Assembly: GCA_035606355.1 (NCBI GenBank)
Contig: DATNFO010000025.1
Coordinates: forward strand, 1 to 64,000
DNA length: 64,000 nt
DNA from: Sulfopaludibacter sp035606355
Lineage (GTDB): Bacteria > Acidobacteriota > Terriglobia > Bryobacterales > Bryobacteraceae
Direction of reading: 5' to 3'
Both the position numbers and the translations under genes were made by a program. Each line of letters opens with the position of its first letter. Positions within the stretch are counted from its first letter, which is position 1. Below the pieces are notes generated by a model that made no database searches, had not been told where the DNA came from, and worked only from the letters and a program-made list of their open reading frames with translations. Positions 23,633 through 31,311 of this stretch are shown one piece after another.

Positions 23633-24602
23633 TCGCCTGCTCGAGTGGTACGCCAAGGGGCACCGTGCGTTGCCGTGGCGCGCCACCAGCGATCCATACG
23701 CCATCTGGATTTCCGAAATCATGCTGCAGCAGACGCGCGCGCAGGCGGCGATTCCTTACTACGAGCGATTCCTGCAGCGATTCCCAACCGTCAAAGTGCT
23801 GGCGTCCGCCGAAGAAGAAGAGGTGCTGACGGCGTGGGCCGGGCTCGGCTACTACTCGCGCGCGCGGAATGTTCTGCGGGCTGCCCGGGAGATCGCTGCG
23901 GCGGGTGCGTTCCCTCGCGATTATGCCGCTATTCGCGCGCTGCCCGGAATCGGCGACTATACGGCGGCGGCGGTTGCGAGTATCGCATTCGGATTGCCGC
24001 ACGCCGTGTTGGACGGCAACGTAATGCGCGTGGTCGCGCGCGTTTGCAACGATGCCGCCGACATCGGCGCAATGCGTACCCGCGAGCGCTTCCGCGAGAT
24101 CGCGCAACAGTGGCTGGAGGAGACGCCGGATCGCGCCGCGGCCTTCAATCAGGCGCTGATGGAGTTGGGCGCGACGGTGTGCCTGCCGAAAGCGCCGCTC
24201 TGTCTGGTGTGTCCGCTGGCCGATGTTTGCGAAGCGCGCGCGGCGGGCCGTGAAAACGAGCTGCCGGTTAAGCTGCGGAAGCAGGAGCCGGTGGAGATCG
24301 CCGAAGTGGTGCTCGTCGTGCGTCGCGGCGAGGAGGTGCTGCTGCGGCGCAGGGCCGCCGACGCGCGTCACATGGCCGGTTTCTGGGACCTGCCTTTGCG
24401 CCGCGAGTTGCGGGCTCGCGAGGGCGAACGGCTCGGCGATTTTCGCCACACGATTACGCATCACCATTTCACGTTCACTGTCATGGGAGCGTCGGCGCGC
24501 CCGCGCGGCAGCGAGTTCGGATGGTTTCACCCGGACCGCTTCTCCGCGATCCCGCTGGCAACTACCGCGAAGAAGGGTTTGCGTGCGGCCGGAATTTTGT
24601 AA
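23568..24602 (+). CDS. mutY: A/G-specific adenine DNA glycosylase
   Basis: 344 residues. The helix-hairpin-helix GPD region has LPGIGDYTAAAVASIAFG with the catalytic Asp in HAVLDGNVMRV. The iron-sulfur ligands are C-x6-C-x2-C-x5-C (CLPKAPLCLVCPLADVC). A C-terminal Nudix-like domain for 8-oxoG recognition follows from about residue 240. It removes adenine mispaired with 8-oxoguanine. The first 21 or so residues are translated from the dispersed repeat, and no ATG, GTG or TTG exists in frame between the repeat and the conserved LLEWYAKGHRALPWR segment. A 6-bp hairpin (24606-24623) follows the stop. Confidence 0.93.
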   Translation: MNADQKKNIPGVIGVHRRSPAARLLEWYAKGHRALPWRATSDPYAIWISEIMLQQTRAQAAIPYYERFLQRFPTVKVLASAEEEEVLTAWAGLGYYSRARNVLRAAREIAAAGAFPRDYAAIRALPGIGDYTAAAVASIAFGLPHAVLDGNVMRVVARVCNDAADIGAMRTRERFREIAQQWLEETPDRAAAFNQALMELGATVCLPKAPLCLVCPLADVCEARAAGRENELPVKLRKQEPVEIAEVVLVVRRGEEVLLRRRAADARHMAGFWDLPLRRELRAREGERLGDFRHTITHHHFTFTVMGASARPRGSEFGWFHPDRFSAIPLATTAKKGLRAAGIL

Positions 24603-24656
24603 CATCGGCGAGTAAGATCGCCGGTAAGTGGGTTATTAGGGGAGTAGAGGGGATAC

Positions 24657-26081
24657 ATGCAACGAGAACGGAAGCTGTTTCTTGCCAAAGGAGCGGTGAT
24701 CCTGAGCGCCATACCGGTGGTCCTGTGGGCTTATGAGTATGGTCCGGACCCGGGTTATGTGGGCGTCCCGACGGAGCACGGCGGAGCGACTTGCGCCAAT
24801 ATCGGTTGTCACACCGGTACGACAAATGACCCGAAAAACGCCGGCAACGTATCGGTGAAGTTTTCGGGCGGCTCCAGTTATTCGCCAGGAGTTACCCAAC
24901 AAGTAACAGTGACGATTTCGGATCCCGCCACGACCCAGCAAGCGTGGGGATTTCAGTTGACGGCACGTCCCTCCAGCAATACAGCCGTACTGGCAGGAAC
25001 GTTCCAGTCCACGGACAATTTGACCCAACTGATGTGCTCGCAGCCGAACCTCTTTGTATTCCAGCAAATCGCGTTCAGCGCCGGAAAAAGCCAGACGTGC
25101 GCGGCAGGAAGCACACTTCAGTACATGGAACACAGTCTGGCCGGGTACCAAAGCTCCCTCGGGCATCAGGGCTCGTACTCATACACCTTTAATTGGACAC
25201 CTCCTTCCACGAATGCCGGCAACATCGTAGTTTTTGTCGCCGGCAACGCCGGCGTCGCAGGACCTCCGACGAAGAGCGGCGATCACATCTACGCGACCAA
25301 ATACACGCTCACGTCCGTCGCATTCAGCGGACCTCCTACCATCACCGCGGGCGGCGTCGTGAGCGCAGGGTCGTTCGGTGGGTACACGTCCATCACACCC
25401 GGAACGTGGATCGAAATCTACGGCAACAACCTCGCCCCCACAGGCGACGCGCGCAGTTGGGCCGGCTCGGATTTCAACGGCAACACCGCGCCCACCTCGC
25501 TCGACGGCGTCACTGTCACGATCGGAGGCAAGCCCGCATTCATCGACTACATCAGCAACGGGCAAGTCGACGCCCAGGTGCCGTCGGATGCTCCAACTGG
25601 TGACGACGTTCCCATCGTAGTGACAACGGGAGCGGGGTCGAGCACCGCTTACAGCATTCGCGTGAACGCGCTGCAGCCTGGTTTGCTCGCCGTTCCGCAA
25701 TTCACCTTCGGCGGAAAACAATATGTCGTGGCGCAACATCGCGACGGTTCCTTCGTGCTGCCTTCGGGCTCCGTCTCGGGCGCGACTCCAGCCAAAGCCG
25801 GCGAAACCATCACTATCTATGGCATCGGCTTCGGCCCGGTGAATCCCGATTTTCCGGCGGGTCAGATTGTGACTGCGCAGAACAGCCTCGCGAGTCCCGT
25901 GACCATGAAGTTCGGAAGCACCAACGCCACCATCTCCTACGGCGGTCTCTCGCCGGGTTTCGTAGGGCTGTACCAGTTCAATGTCGTGGTGCCGAGTGTC
26001 ACTGCCAACACTGCTATGCCGTTTTCCTATACGCTGAACGGCTCGGCGGGTCCGCAGTCGCTCTATACGGCGGTGCAGTAA
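24657..26081 (+). CDS. Exported protein with reelin-like N-domain, CX4CH motif and Solibacter C-terminal domain
   Basis: 474 residues from ATG with GAGGGG upstream. The signal/anchor is at residues 11-25. The next domain (about 30-225) resembles choice-of-anchor V/reeler-type domains, which normally carry a CxxCH near their start. Here the motif is Cys46-x4-Cys51-His52, so a covalent haem is possible but unproven. The C-terminal 240 residues match the Solibacter-type beta domain (TIGR03437-like: VVSAGSFGG, IEIYGNNL, VNALQPGLLA, GIGFGPVN). Likely cell-surface. It follows mutY on the same strand but probably has its own promoter. Confidence 0.85.
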   Translation: MQRERKLFLAKGAVILSAIPVVLWAYEYGPDPGYVGVPTEHGGATCANIGCHTGTTNDPKNAGNVSVKFSGGSSYSPGVTQQVTVTISDPATTQQAWGFQLTARPSSNTAVLAGTFQSTDNLTQLMCSQPNLFVFQQIAFSAGKSQTCAAGSTLQYMEHSLAGYQSSLGHQGSYSYTFNWTPPSTNAGNIVVFVAGNAGVAGPPTKSGDHIYATKYTLTSVAFSGPPTITAGGVVSAGSFGGYTSITPGTWIEIYGNNLAPTGDARSWAGSDFNGNTAPTSLDGVTVTIGGKPAFIDYISNGQVDAQVPSDAPTGDDVPIVVTTGAGSSTAYSIRVNALQPGLLAVPQFTFGGKQYVVAQHRDGSFVLPSGSVSGATPAKAGETITIYGIGFGPVNPDFPAGQIVTAQNSLASPVTMKFGSTNATISYGGLSPGFVGLYQFNVVVPSVTANTAMPFSYTLNGSAGPQSLYTAVQ

Positions 26082-26104
26082 CTCGCGCTTGCTACGATAC
26101 GAGG

Positions 26105-27481
26105 GTGGAGCAATTCGCTCTCGATTTCGCACTGGCCCCGCAACGCCGGATTTTCTCCGTAGCCGAGCTGAACGCGGCGATCCGCGCGGTATTGGATAGC
26201 GAGTTCGCGGACGTATGGGTGTCGGGCGAAATTTCCGGACTCAAGCTCGCCACCAGCGGCCATTACTACTTCACCCTGAAGGAGCGCGAGGCGCAGGTCA
26301 AGTGTGTGGCCTTCCGCTCCGCCCATCGCTACTGGAAATTCAAGCCGCGCGACGGCATGGCGGTTCTGGCGCGCGGGCGCATCGATGTTTACGAAGCGCG
26401 CGGCGAGTATCAGCTTCTGGTTGAATTCATCGAGCCGCAGGGCGTTGGCGCGCTGCAACTCGCATTTGAGCAGCTCAAGAAAAAGCTGGCCGCTGAAGGG
26501 CTGTTCGACGATGCGCGCAAGCGGCCGTTGCCGCGCTTTCCACGACGAATCGGCATCGTCACCTCGCCGCGCGGGGCGGCGATCGCGGACATGATCCACA
26601 TTCTCTCGCGCCGCTTTCCCGGACTTCATATCCGCCTCTTCCCGGCGCTGGTGCAGGGCGAAGGATCGGTGGAAGAAGTCTGCCGCGGCATCGAATACTT
26701 TAGCCGCACGCAATGGCCGGACGTGGTGATTGTGGGGCGCGGCGGCGGTTCGCTCGAAGACCTCTGGACCTTCAACGAAGAGGCCGTGGCGCGGGCGATT
26801 GCCGCCTGCTCGATTCCAGTGATTTCCGCCGTGGGTCACGAGACCGACGTCACCATTGCGGATTTTGTGGCCGACCGGCGTGCTCCCACACCTTCCGCTG
26901 CGGCCGAACTAGTGGTCTGCACGCGCGAAGAACTCCTGGACCGCATCGCCGCCGCCGAAGCCAAAGCCGCGCAAGGCTTGCGTTACCGGCTCGCCATGTT
27001 GGACCGCCGCTTGCGGCAACAAGGCATCGAGCGGGCGCTGGGCGTGCTGCACCGCCGCGTGGGTCGCAACCTGCAGCGCATCGACGAAAGCGAATACCGG
27101 ATGCGCGAGAGAATTCGCGCGTCACTCGATGTCCGGGAGCGAACCCGCCGCGCACTGGAAACTCGTCTGCAGCGGTTCGACCTGCGTCCACGCCTGGCCT
27201 CGGGCCGCCGACGCCTCGAAGCGGCCGAGGCCGCGCTGGTCCAACTCGGGCGGCTTCGGGTGGAGCGGCGGCAAGCGCAGCTCAAGCAACTCACGGCTCA
27301 TCTCACGCAACTGAGTCCGCTAAAGATTCTGGAGCGCGGCTACGCCATCGTTTCGAATGAGAGCGGAATTCTGAAGGATGCCGCCGCGGCGCCGCCCGAT
27401 TCCAGCATCCACGTGCGCCTCGCCAAAGGCGAACTGGATGCCACGGTGCGGGCTACTTCGGATCGTTCATCCGCGCAATGA
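26105..27481 (+). CDS. xseA: Exodeoxyribonuclease VII large subunit
   Basis: 458 residues, GTG start. The OB-fold N-domain includes VWVSGEISGLK and HYYFTLKE. The catalytic core has the family blocks RIGIVTSPRGAAI, VVIVGRGGGSLEDLW and ISAVGHETD, followed by the Arg-rich coiled-coil region (about 300-400) that binds small subunits. It degrades single-stranded DNA in both directions. The small-subunit gene xseB, often adjacent, is not seen. Its 3' end overlaps the convergent accC gene by 29 bp. Confidence 0.96.
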   Translation: MEQFALDFALAPQRRIFSVAELNAAIRAVLDSEFADVWVSGEISGLKLATSGHYYFTLKEREAQVKCVAFRSAHRYWKFKPRDGMAVLARGRIDVYEARGEYQLLVEFIEPQGVGALQLAFEQLKKKLAAEGLFDDARKRPLPRFPRRIGIVTSPRGAAIADMIHILSRRFPGLHIRLFPALVQGEGSVEEVCRGIEYFSRTQWPDVVIVGRGGGSLEDLWTFNEEAVARAIAACSIPVISAVGHETDVTIADFVADRRAPTPSAAAELVVCTREELLDRIAAAEAKAAQGLRYRLAMLDRRLRQQGIERALGVLHRRVGRNLQRIDESEYRMRERIRASLDVRERTRRALETRLQRFDLRPRLASGRRRLEAAEAALVQLGRLRVERRQAQLKQLTAHLTQLSPLKILERGYAIVSNESGILKDAAAAPPDSSIHVRLAKGELDATVRATSDRSSAQ

Positions 27482-28811
27482 AGTTCGTATCGAACTTGCC
27501 CGCCTGAAAATCGGGGTGCGCGATGATCTGCTGCTGCAACGGAATCGACGTGTAAATCCCCTCGACGATGAACATATCGAGAGCGCGCTGCATGCGCCGG
27601 ATAGCCTCGCCGCGGTCGTTGCCGTAGACGATGAGCTTGGCCACGAGCGAATCGTAGAACGGCGGGATCACGCAATCGGTGTACGCCCAGGTGTCCACGC
27701 GCACGCCGATGCCGCCCGGCACATGAAAGCCGGTGATGCGGCCGGGCGAGGGCACAAACGTTACCGGGTTTTCCGCGTTGATGCGGCATTCAATCGCATG
27801 ACCGCGCAGTTGCACGGGTCCGGGCAGCACTTCGGCCAGCGTCTCGCCCTGCGCGATGCGGATCTGACTCTTCACGATGTCTATGCCGGTCACGAACTCC
27901 GTCACGGGATGTTCCACCTGCACGCGCGCATTCACTTCGATGAAGTAAATCTTGCCGTCCTCATCCATGAGGAATTCGACTGTGCCCGCGTTCGTGTAGC
28001 CGGCTTTCGTTACGGCGCGGCGCAGCAATTCGGAGATTTCTTCGCGAATTTTCGGAGTCATCGCCGGGGATGGCGACTCTTCGAGCAGCTTCTGGTGGCG
28101 GCGCTGAATACTGCATTCGCGCTCGCCCAGGATTTCGACGCTGCCGTGCTCGTCGGCGAGAATCTGGAATTCGATGTGGCGCGGCGCTCCGATGAACTTC
28201 TCGATGTAAACGTCCGGCGAGCTGAAGGCGGAGCCCGCTTCCTGCTGGGCTTGCACAAATAACGCGGGCAGCTCTTCGGCCTGGCGCACTACGCGCATAC
28301 CGCGGCCGCCGCCGCCGGCCGAAGCTTTGATGATGACGGGGTAGCCAATCTGCGCGGCCACTTCCAAGCCTTCTTCGGGCGACTTCAGCACGCCCGGCGA
28401 GCCCGGAAGCACCGGCACGCCGACTTCGCGCATGAACGCGCGCGCCTGCTCCTTCACGCCCATCAATCGAATGACGTCCGGACGGGGTCCGATGAACTTG
28501 ATGCCGGAAGCTTCGCAGACTTCGGCGAAAGCGGCGTTCTCGCTGAGGAAGCCGTAGCCGGGATGAATCGCATCCACGCCGGTGATTTCGGCGGCGCTGA
28601 TGATGGATGGAACATCGAGGTAACTGCGCGCGCTCTTCGCCGGACCGATGCAGATGGCGCGATCGGCAAAGCGCACGTGGGAGCTGTAGCGATCGGCTTC
28701 GGAATAGACGGCGACCGTCTCGATTCCGAGTTCCTTGCAAGCGCTTATCACGCGAACGGCGATCTCCCCGCGGTTGGCGATCAGGACTCGCTTAAACCGC
28801 ACGGATGGCAA
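27453..28811 (-). CDS. accC: Acetyl-CoA carboxylase, biotin carboxylase subunit
   Basis: 452 residues, family length. The N-terminus is RVLIANRGEIAVRVI. The ATP-grasp domain has a glycine-rich KASAGGGGRGM loop, followed by EKFIGAPRHIEFQI and the catalytic EVNARVQVEHPVTE region. It carboxylates biotin on AccB with ATP and bicarbonate, feeding malonyl-CoA to fatty acid synthesis. The start overlaps the end of accB by 20 bp. The carboxyltransferase genes accA and accD are not in the window. Confidence 0.97.
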   Translation of the reverse strand: MPSVRFKRVLIANRGEIAVRVISACKELGIETVAVYSEADRYSSHVRFADRAICIGPAKSARSYLDVPSIISAAEITGVDAIHPGYGFLSENAAFAEVCEASGIKFIGPRPDVIRLMGVKEQARAFMREVGVPVLPGSPGVLKSPEEGLEVAAQIGYPVIIKASAGGGGRGMRVVRQAEELPALFVQAQQEAGSAFSSPDVYIEKFIGAPRHIEFQILADEHGSVEILGERECSIQRRHQKLLEESPSPAMTPKIREEISELLRRAVTKAGYTNAGTVEFLMDEDGKIYFIEVNARVQVEHPVTEFVTGIDIVKSQIRIAQGETLAEVLPGPVQLRGHAIECRINAENPVTFVPSPGRITGFHVPGGIGVRVDTWAYTDCVIPPFYDSLVAKLIVYGNDRGEAIRRMQRALDMFIVEGIYTSIPLQQQIIAHPDFQAGKFDTNFIARMNDPK

Positions 28812-29280
28812 ACAGAGCCTCCCCGTACTCCACGGGCTGTCCGTTCATCACCAGCTTGCTTTCCACGATGCCGCTGGTTTCGGCTTCGATTTCGTTCATC
28901 AGCTTCATCGATTCGATGATGCAGAGCACTTTGCCGGGCTGCACCCGTTCGCCGACGCGCACGAACGGCGCGGCGTCCGGCGAGGGACCTTCGTAGAAGG
29001 TGCCGACGATCGGCGACTTCACGAGGGTCAGCGACGGATCGTTCGGCTTCTCGCCGGGCTTTTCCTTGGGCGCTTCGACGACCGGCGCCGCATGTTGCGC
29101 GGGAGCGGGAACAGTGACGGTTTGCGGCATGGCCACAGCGGGCGCGGCGACCACAATCTCCTGCGGTCCGGCGAAGCCGCGGCGGATTCGCACGCGGTTG
29201 TCCCCACGCTGCACCTCGAGCTCGGCAATGCCGGTTTCCGATGCCAGATTAATCAATTCGCGGATTTCATCTACGGTCAT
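28792..29280 (-). CDS. accB: Acetyl-CoA carboxylase, biotin carboxyl carrier protein
   Basis: 162 residues from ATG at 29280. The first 35 residues are the N-terminal docking segment (IRELINLASETGI). A Pro/Ala linker follows (about 50-85). The biotinyl domain ends the protein with the biotin-acceptor lysine in ESMKLMNEIEAE, a variant of the usual EAMK motif with Ser for Ala. It carries carboxybiotin between AccC and the transferase. It is the first gene of accBC, and the tRNA-Leu gene lies about 245 bp upstream. Confidence 0.95.
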   Translation of the reverse strand: MTVDEIRELINLASETGIAELEVQRGDNRVRIRRGFAGPQEIVVAAPAVAMPQTVTVPAPAQHAAPVVEAPKEKPGEKPNDPSLTLVKSPIVGTFYEGPSPDAAPFVRVGERVQPGKVLCIIESMKLMNEIEAETSGIVESKLVMNGQPVEYGEALFAIRAV

Positions 29281-29524
29281 CAATCGATTAGCTTAGCAGC
29301 ATCAGCGTGGCAACCGCGACGCCGGGGTCTTCGCCGCCACGGCCACAGCATGCGGCGAAATAGGACTTTGAGTACCGCGGCAGTACTGCTAGAACTGCGG
29401 CGGCTGACACTTTCGAATCGGCAGTTTCGTCCTATAGCTGTGACCTGGTACCTCTTATTCGGCGCGCAGACAGCTCTCAGCCTCGCTTTGTTTTGGCACA
29501 TCGAAAGCCGCGGCCGTGAGAAGG

Positions 29525-29613
29525 TGGTGCCGAAGGTGGGGGTCGAACCCACACGAGAAGTGAATCCCGACGGATTTTGAGTCCGTTGCGTCTGCCAGTT
29601 CCGCCACTTCGGC
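29525..29613 (-). tRNA. tRNA-Leu (anticodon CAA)
   Basis: On the minus strand the acceptor stem is GCCGAAG / CTTCGGC, perfectly paired, with discriminator A and encoded CCA. The anticodon stem-loop is ACGGA-CTCAAAA-TCCGT, giving CAA, which reads UUG. The T arm is GTGGG-TTCGACC-CCCAC. A long variable arm between the anticodon and T arms identifies a class II tRNA, as expected for leucine. The length is 89 nt including CCA. Confidence 0.97.
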
Positions 29614-29654
29614 GAGTGGAATGGGCGATTCCCAGTATAGCTAAGGCGATGGGG

Positions 29655-29896
29655 TGCGTGGGTAGGAGTTCACCACCGAGACGCTGAGAAACCCTTCACC
29701 GCTGAGACGCCGAGTTCGCTGAGTTTCGCTGAGGAAAGACTCAAACCCGAGTATGCGCTGGTTGGGCCGCATTCTATTGTTGGGATTCGGGCGCGGAGGT
29801 GGTTGAGGCTTTTGAGAATCGAGCATTGCCGATGGCTGCGTGGGTATGCGTTCACCGCCCGAGACGCCGAGCTCGCTGAGTTTCGCTGAGGAAAGC
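29655..29896. repeat. Two direct copies of a CACCGAGACGCTGAG-type dispersed repeat
   Basis: The segments 29655-29740 and 29837-29896 share GCGTGGGTA-x-G-x-GTTCACC, GAGACGCCGAG and CGCTGAGTTTCGCTGAGGAAAG. The first copy has an extra internal unit. The style (gagacgctgag...) is that of repeats scattered in many bacterial genomes. The gap 29614-29956 has no gene. Confidence 0.75.
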
Positions 29897-29956
29897 TCGA
29901 TTTGCTGGCCGATCAGTCGCGCGCGGTTTTGCCGAGCAGGTTAAAATCGAGAATCT

Positions 29957-30850
29957 ATGGCTAAGCTTGGATTTCTCGGACTTGGGTTGATGGGCTACCC
30001 GATGGCGCGCAACCTTCTCCGCGCCGGACATGAGGTGGCGCTGTGGTCGCATTCGGCGGAGAAGGCGCACAAACTGGCGGGCGAAGCGGGCGGGAAGTTT
30101 TGCGCTACGCCGAAGGAAGTGGCTCAGTCGGCGGATGTCGTGTTCCTCTGCGTCGGTGATACCGAGATGGCGCGGGAAGTCATCGTCGGGACGAATGGGA
30201 TTATCGAGGGTGCACACGCCGGACTGACGGTTGCCGATGCGAGCACCATCAGTCCGAAGGTCAGCCGAAAGATCGGCTCCCGATTACGGGAGAAAGGCGT
30301 CGAGTTTCTCGATGCGCCCTGTACGGGGTCGACTCCGGGGGCGGAGGGGGGCACCCTCACCTTTATGATCGGCGGAGACGAAGAGGTCTACCGAAGGGTG
30401 AAGCCGTTTCTGGAGATCATGGGGAAGAAGTTCTACTACTGCGGCGCAGCGGGCATGGGGCTGCAGGCCAAGCTGACGCAGAACCTGATTCTTTGCAACA
30501 TCATGATGGCGTTCAACGAAGGGATGGTCTTGGCCACCAAGGGCGGAGTGGACCCCAAGCTCATGCTCGAGATTCTGGATAATAGCGCGGCCAAGAGCGG
30601 CCTGATCTCCTACAAAGCGCCCTTTGTGTTCCGCCGGGATTTCGCGACGAACTTCTCAACGCGTTGGATGCACAAGGACATAGGCCTCATGATGGACTCG
30701 GGAAAAGAGCTGGAAGTGCCGTTGGCTCTGACGGGCCTGACGCAGCAGCTTTTCCAAACGGCCATTTCGGCCGGGTATGCGGAAGACGATTTCTGCTCTA
30801 CTATCAAGGTGTTAGAGGAATTGGTCGGGGTGGAAGTGAAATCCCAATAA
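29957..30850 (+). CDS. NAD(P)-dependent beta-hydroxyacid dehydrogenase
   Basis: 297 residues. The Rossmann N-domain has the family signature FLGLGLMGYPMARNL. The substrate motif DAPCTGSTPGAEGGTL and the catalytic lysine in GLQAKLTQNL are present, followed by the all-helical C-domain. It belongs with 3-hydroxyisobutyrate dehydrogenases, tartronate semialdehyde reductases and GLYR-type succinic semialdehyde reductases; the exact substrate cannot be read from sequence. It is a single gene, with dispersed repeats upstream and a structured non-coding stretch downstream. Confidence 0.9.
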   Translation: MAKLGFLGLGLMGYPMARNLLRAGHEVALWSHSAEKAHKLAGEAGGKFCATPKEVAQSADVVFLCVGDTEMAREVIVGTNGIIEGAHAGLTVADASTISPKVSRKIGSRLREKGVEFLDAPCTGSTPGAEGGTLTFMIGGDEEVYRRVKPFLEIMGKKFYYCGAAGMGLQAKLTQNLILCNIMMAFNEGMVLATKGGVDPKLMLEILDNSAAKSGLISYKAPFVFRRDFATNFSTRWMHKDIGLMMDSGKELEVPLALTGLTQQLFQTAISAGYAEDDFCSTIKVLEELVGVEVKSQ

Positions 30851-30869
30851 AAATAATACAAAAAACTGT

Positions 30870-31082
30870 TGATTCCAAAATCGGAATCTACTATTATTGG
30901 AAGTAAGCCGGGGAGGCAACTCCCACCAAAGCGAGACTAACCTCTAAAAAAAAGACCCCTGAAGCAATCCTCCCCGGCGCCCGAAAGGGTTTTAGAGGCT
31001 TCCAAGAAATCCCCAAAGAAGTAATCGGCAGCAAAACCGCACAACGCGGACCGTTTTCCAAACCGCGTTTCTTTTGGAATCA
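30870..31082 (+). ncRNA. Candidate structured RNA with H-type pseudoknot
   Basis: The AT-richer gap 30851-31311 contains interlocking complementarity. An outer 11-bp stem pairs 30870-30880 (TGATTCCAAAA) with 31072-31082. A perfect 10-bp stem pairs 30907-30916 with 30969-30978. A 9-bp stem pairs CCTCTAAAA 30941-30949 with 30990-30998. The last two cross, forming a pseudoknot. A CCC-GAAA-GGG hairpin (30980-30989) sits at the junction. GGGAG-GCAA-CTCCC (30911-30924) can compete with the 10-bp stem. The strand is assigned from the flanking genes and is uncertain. It does not match tmRNA, RNase P, SRP or 6S features I know. Confidence 0.5.
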
Positions 31083-31311
31083 TCGCTTTAGCTGCTCTTC
31101 CACCGCGCACGTCGCACCGTTTTGACTCAAGAGCGCGGTCTGCGCGTAAACCCGATCATCAGCTTCAGTGTACGATGTGCGTCAACGCCCCCCTTGGCGG
31201 GTGTATGGCCGGTTATGGCGACTGCGCGGGCCCCGCGGCACCGCAGTAGAAGAGTATTTTCGCGCTGCGTGATATTATGGCGGATACGTCTTTCCCGGGA
31301 CAACGTCGGCA

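Noticed and set aside
30851..31311. tmRNA, RNase P RNA, SRP RNA or 6S RNA in the gap before dxr
   Set aside because: None of the conserved core words or terminal tRNA-like ends I know for these RNAs is present; only the pairing pattern supports an RNA.
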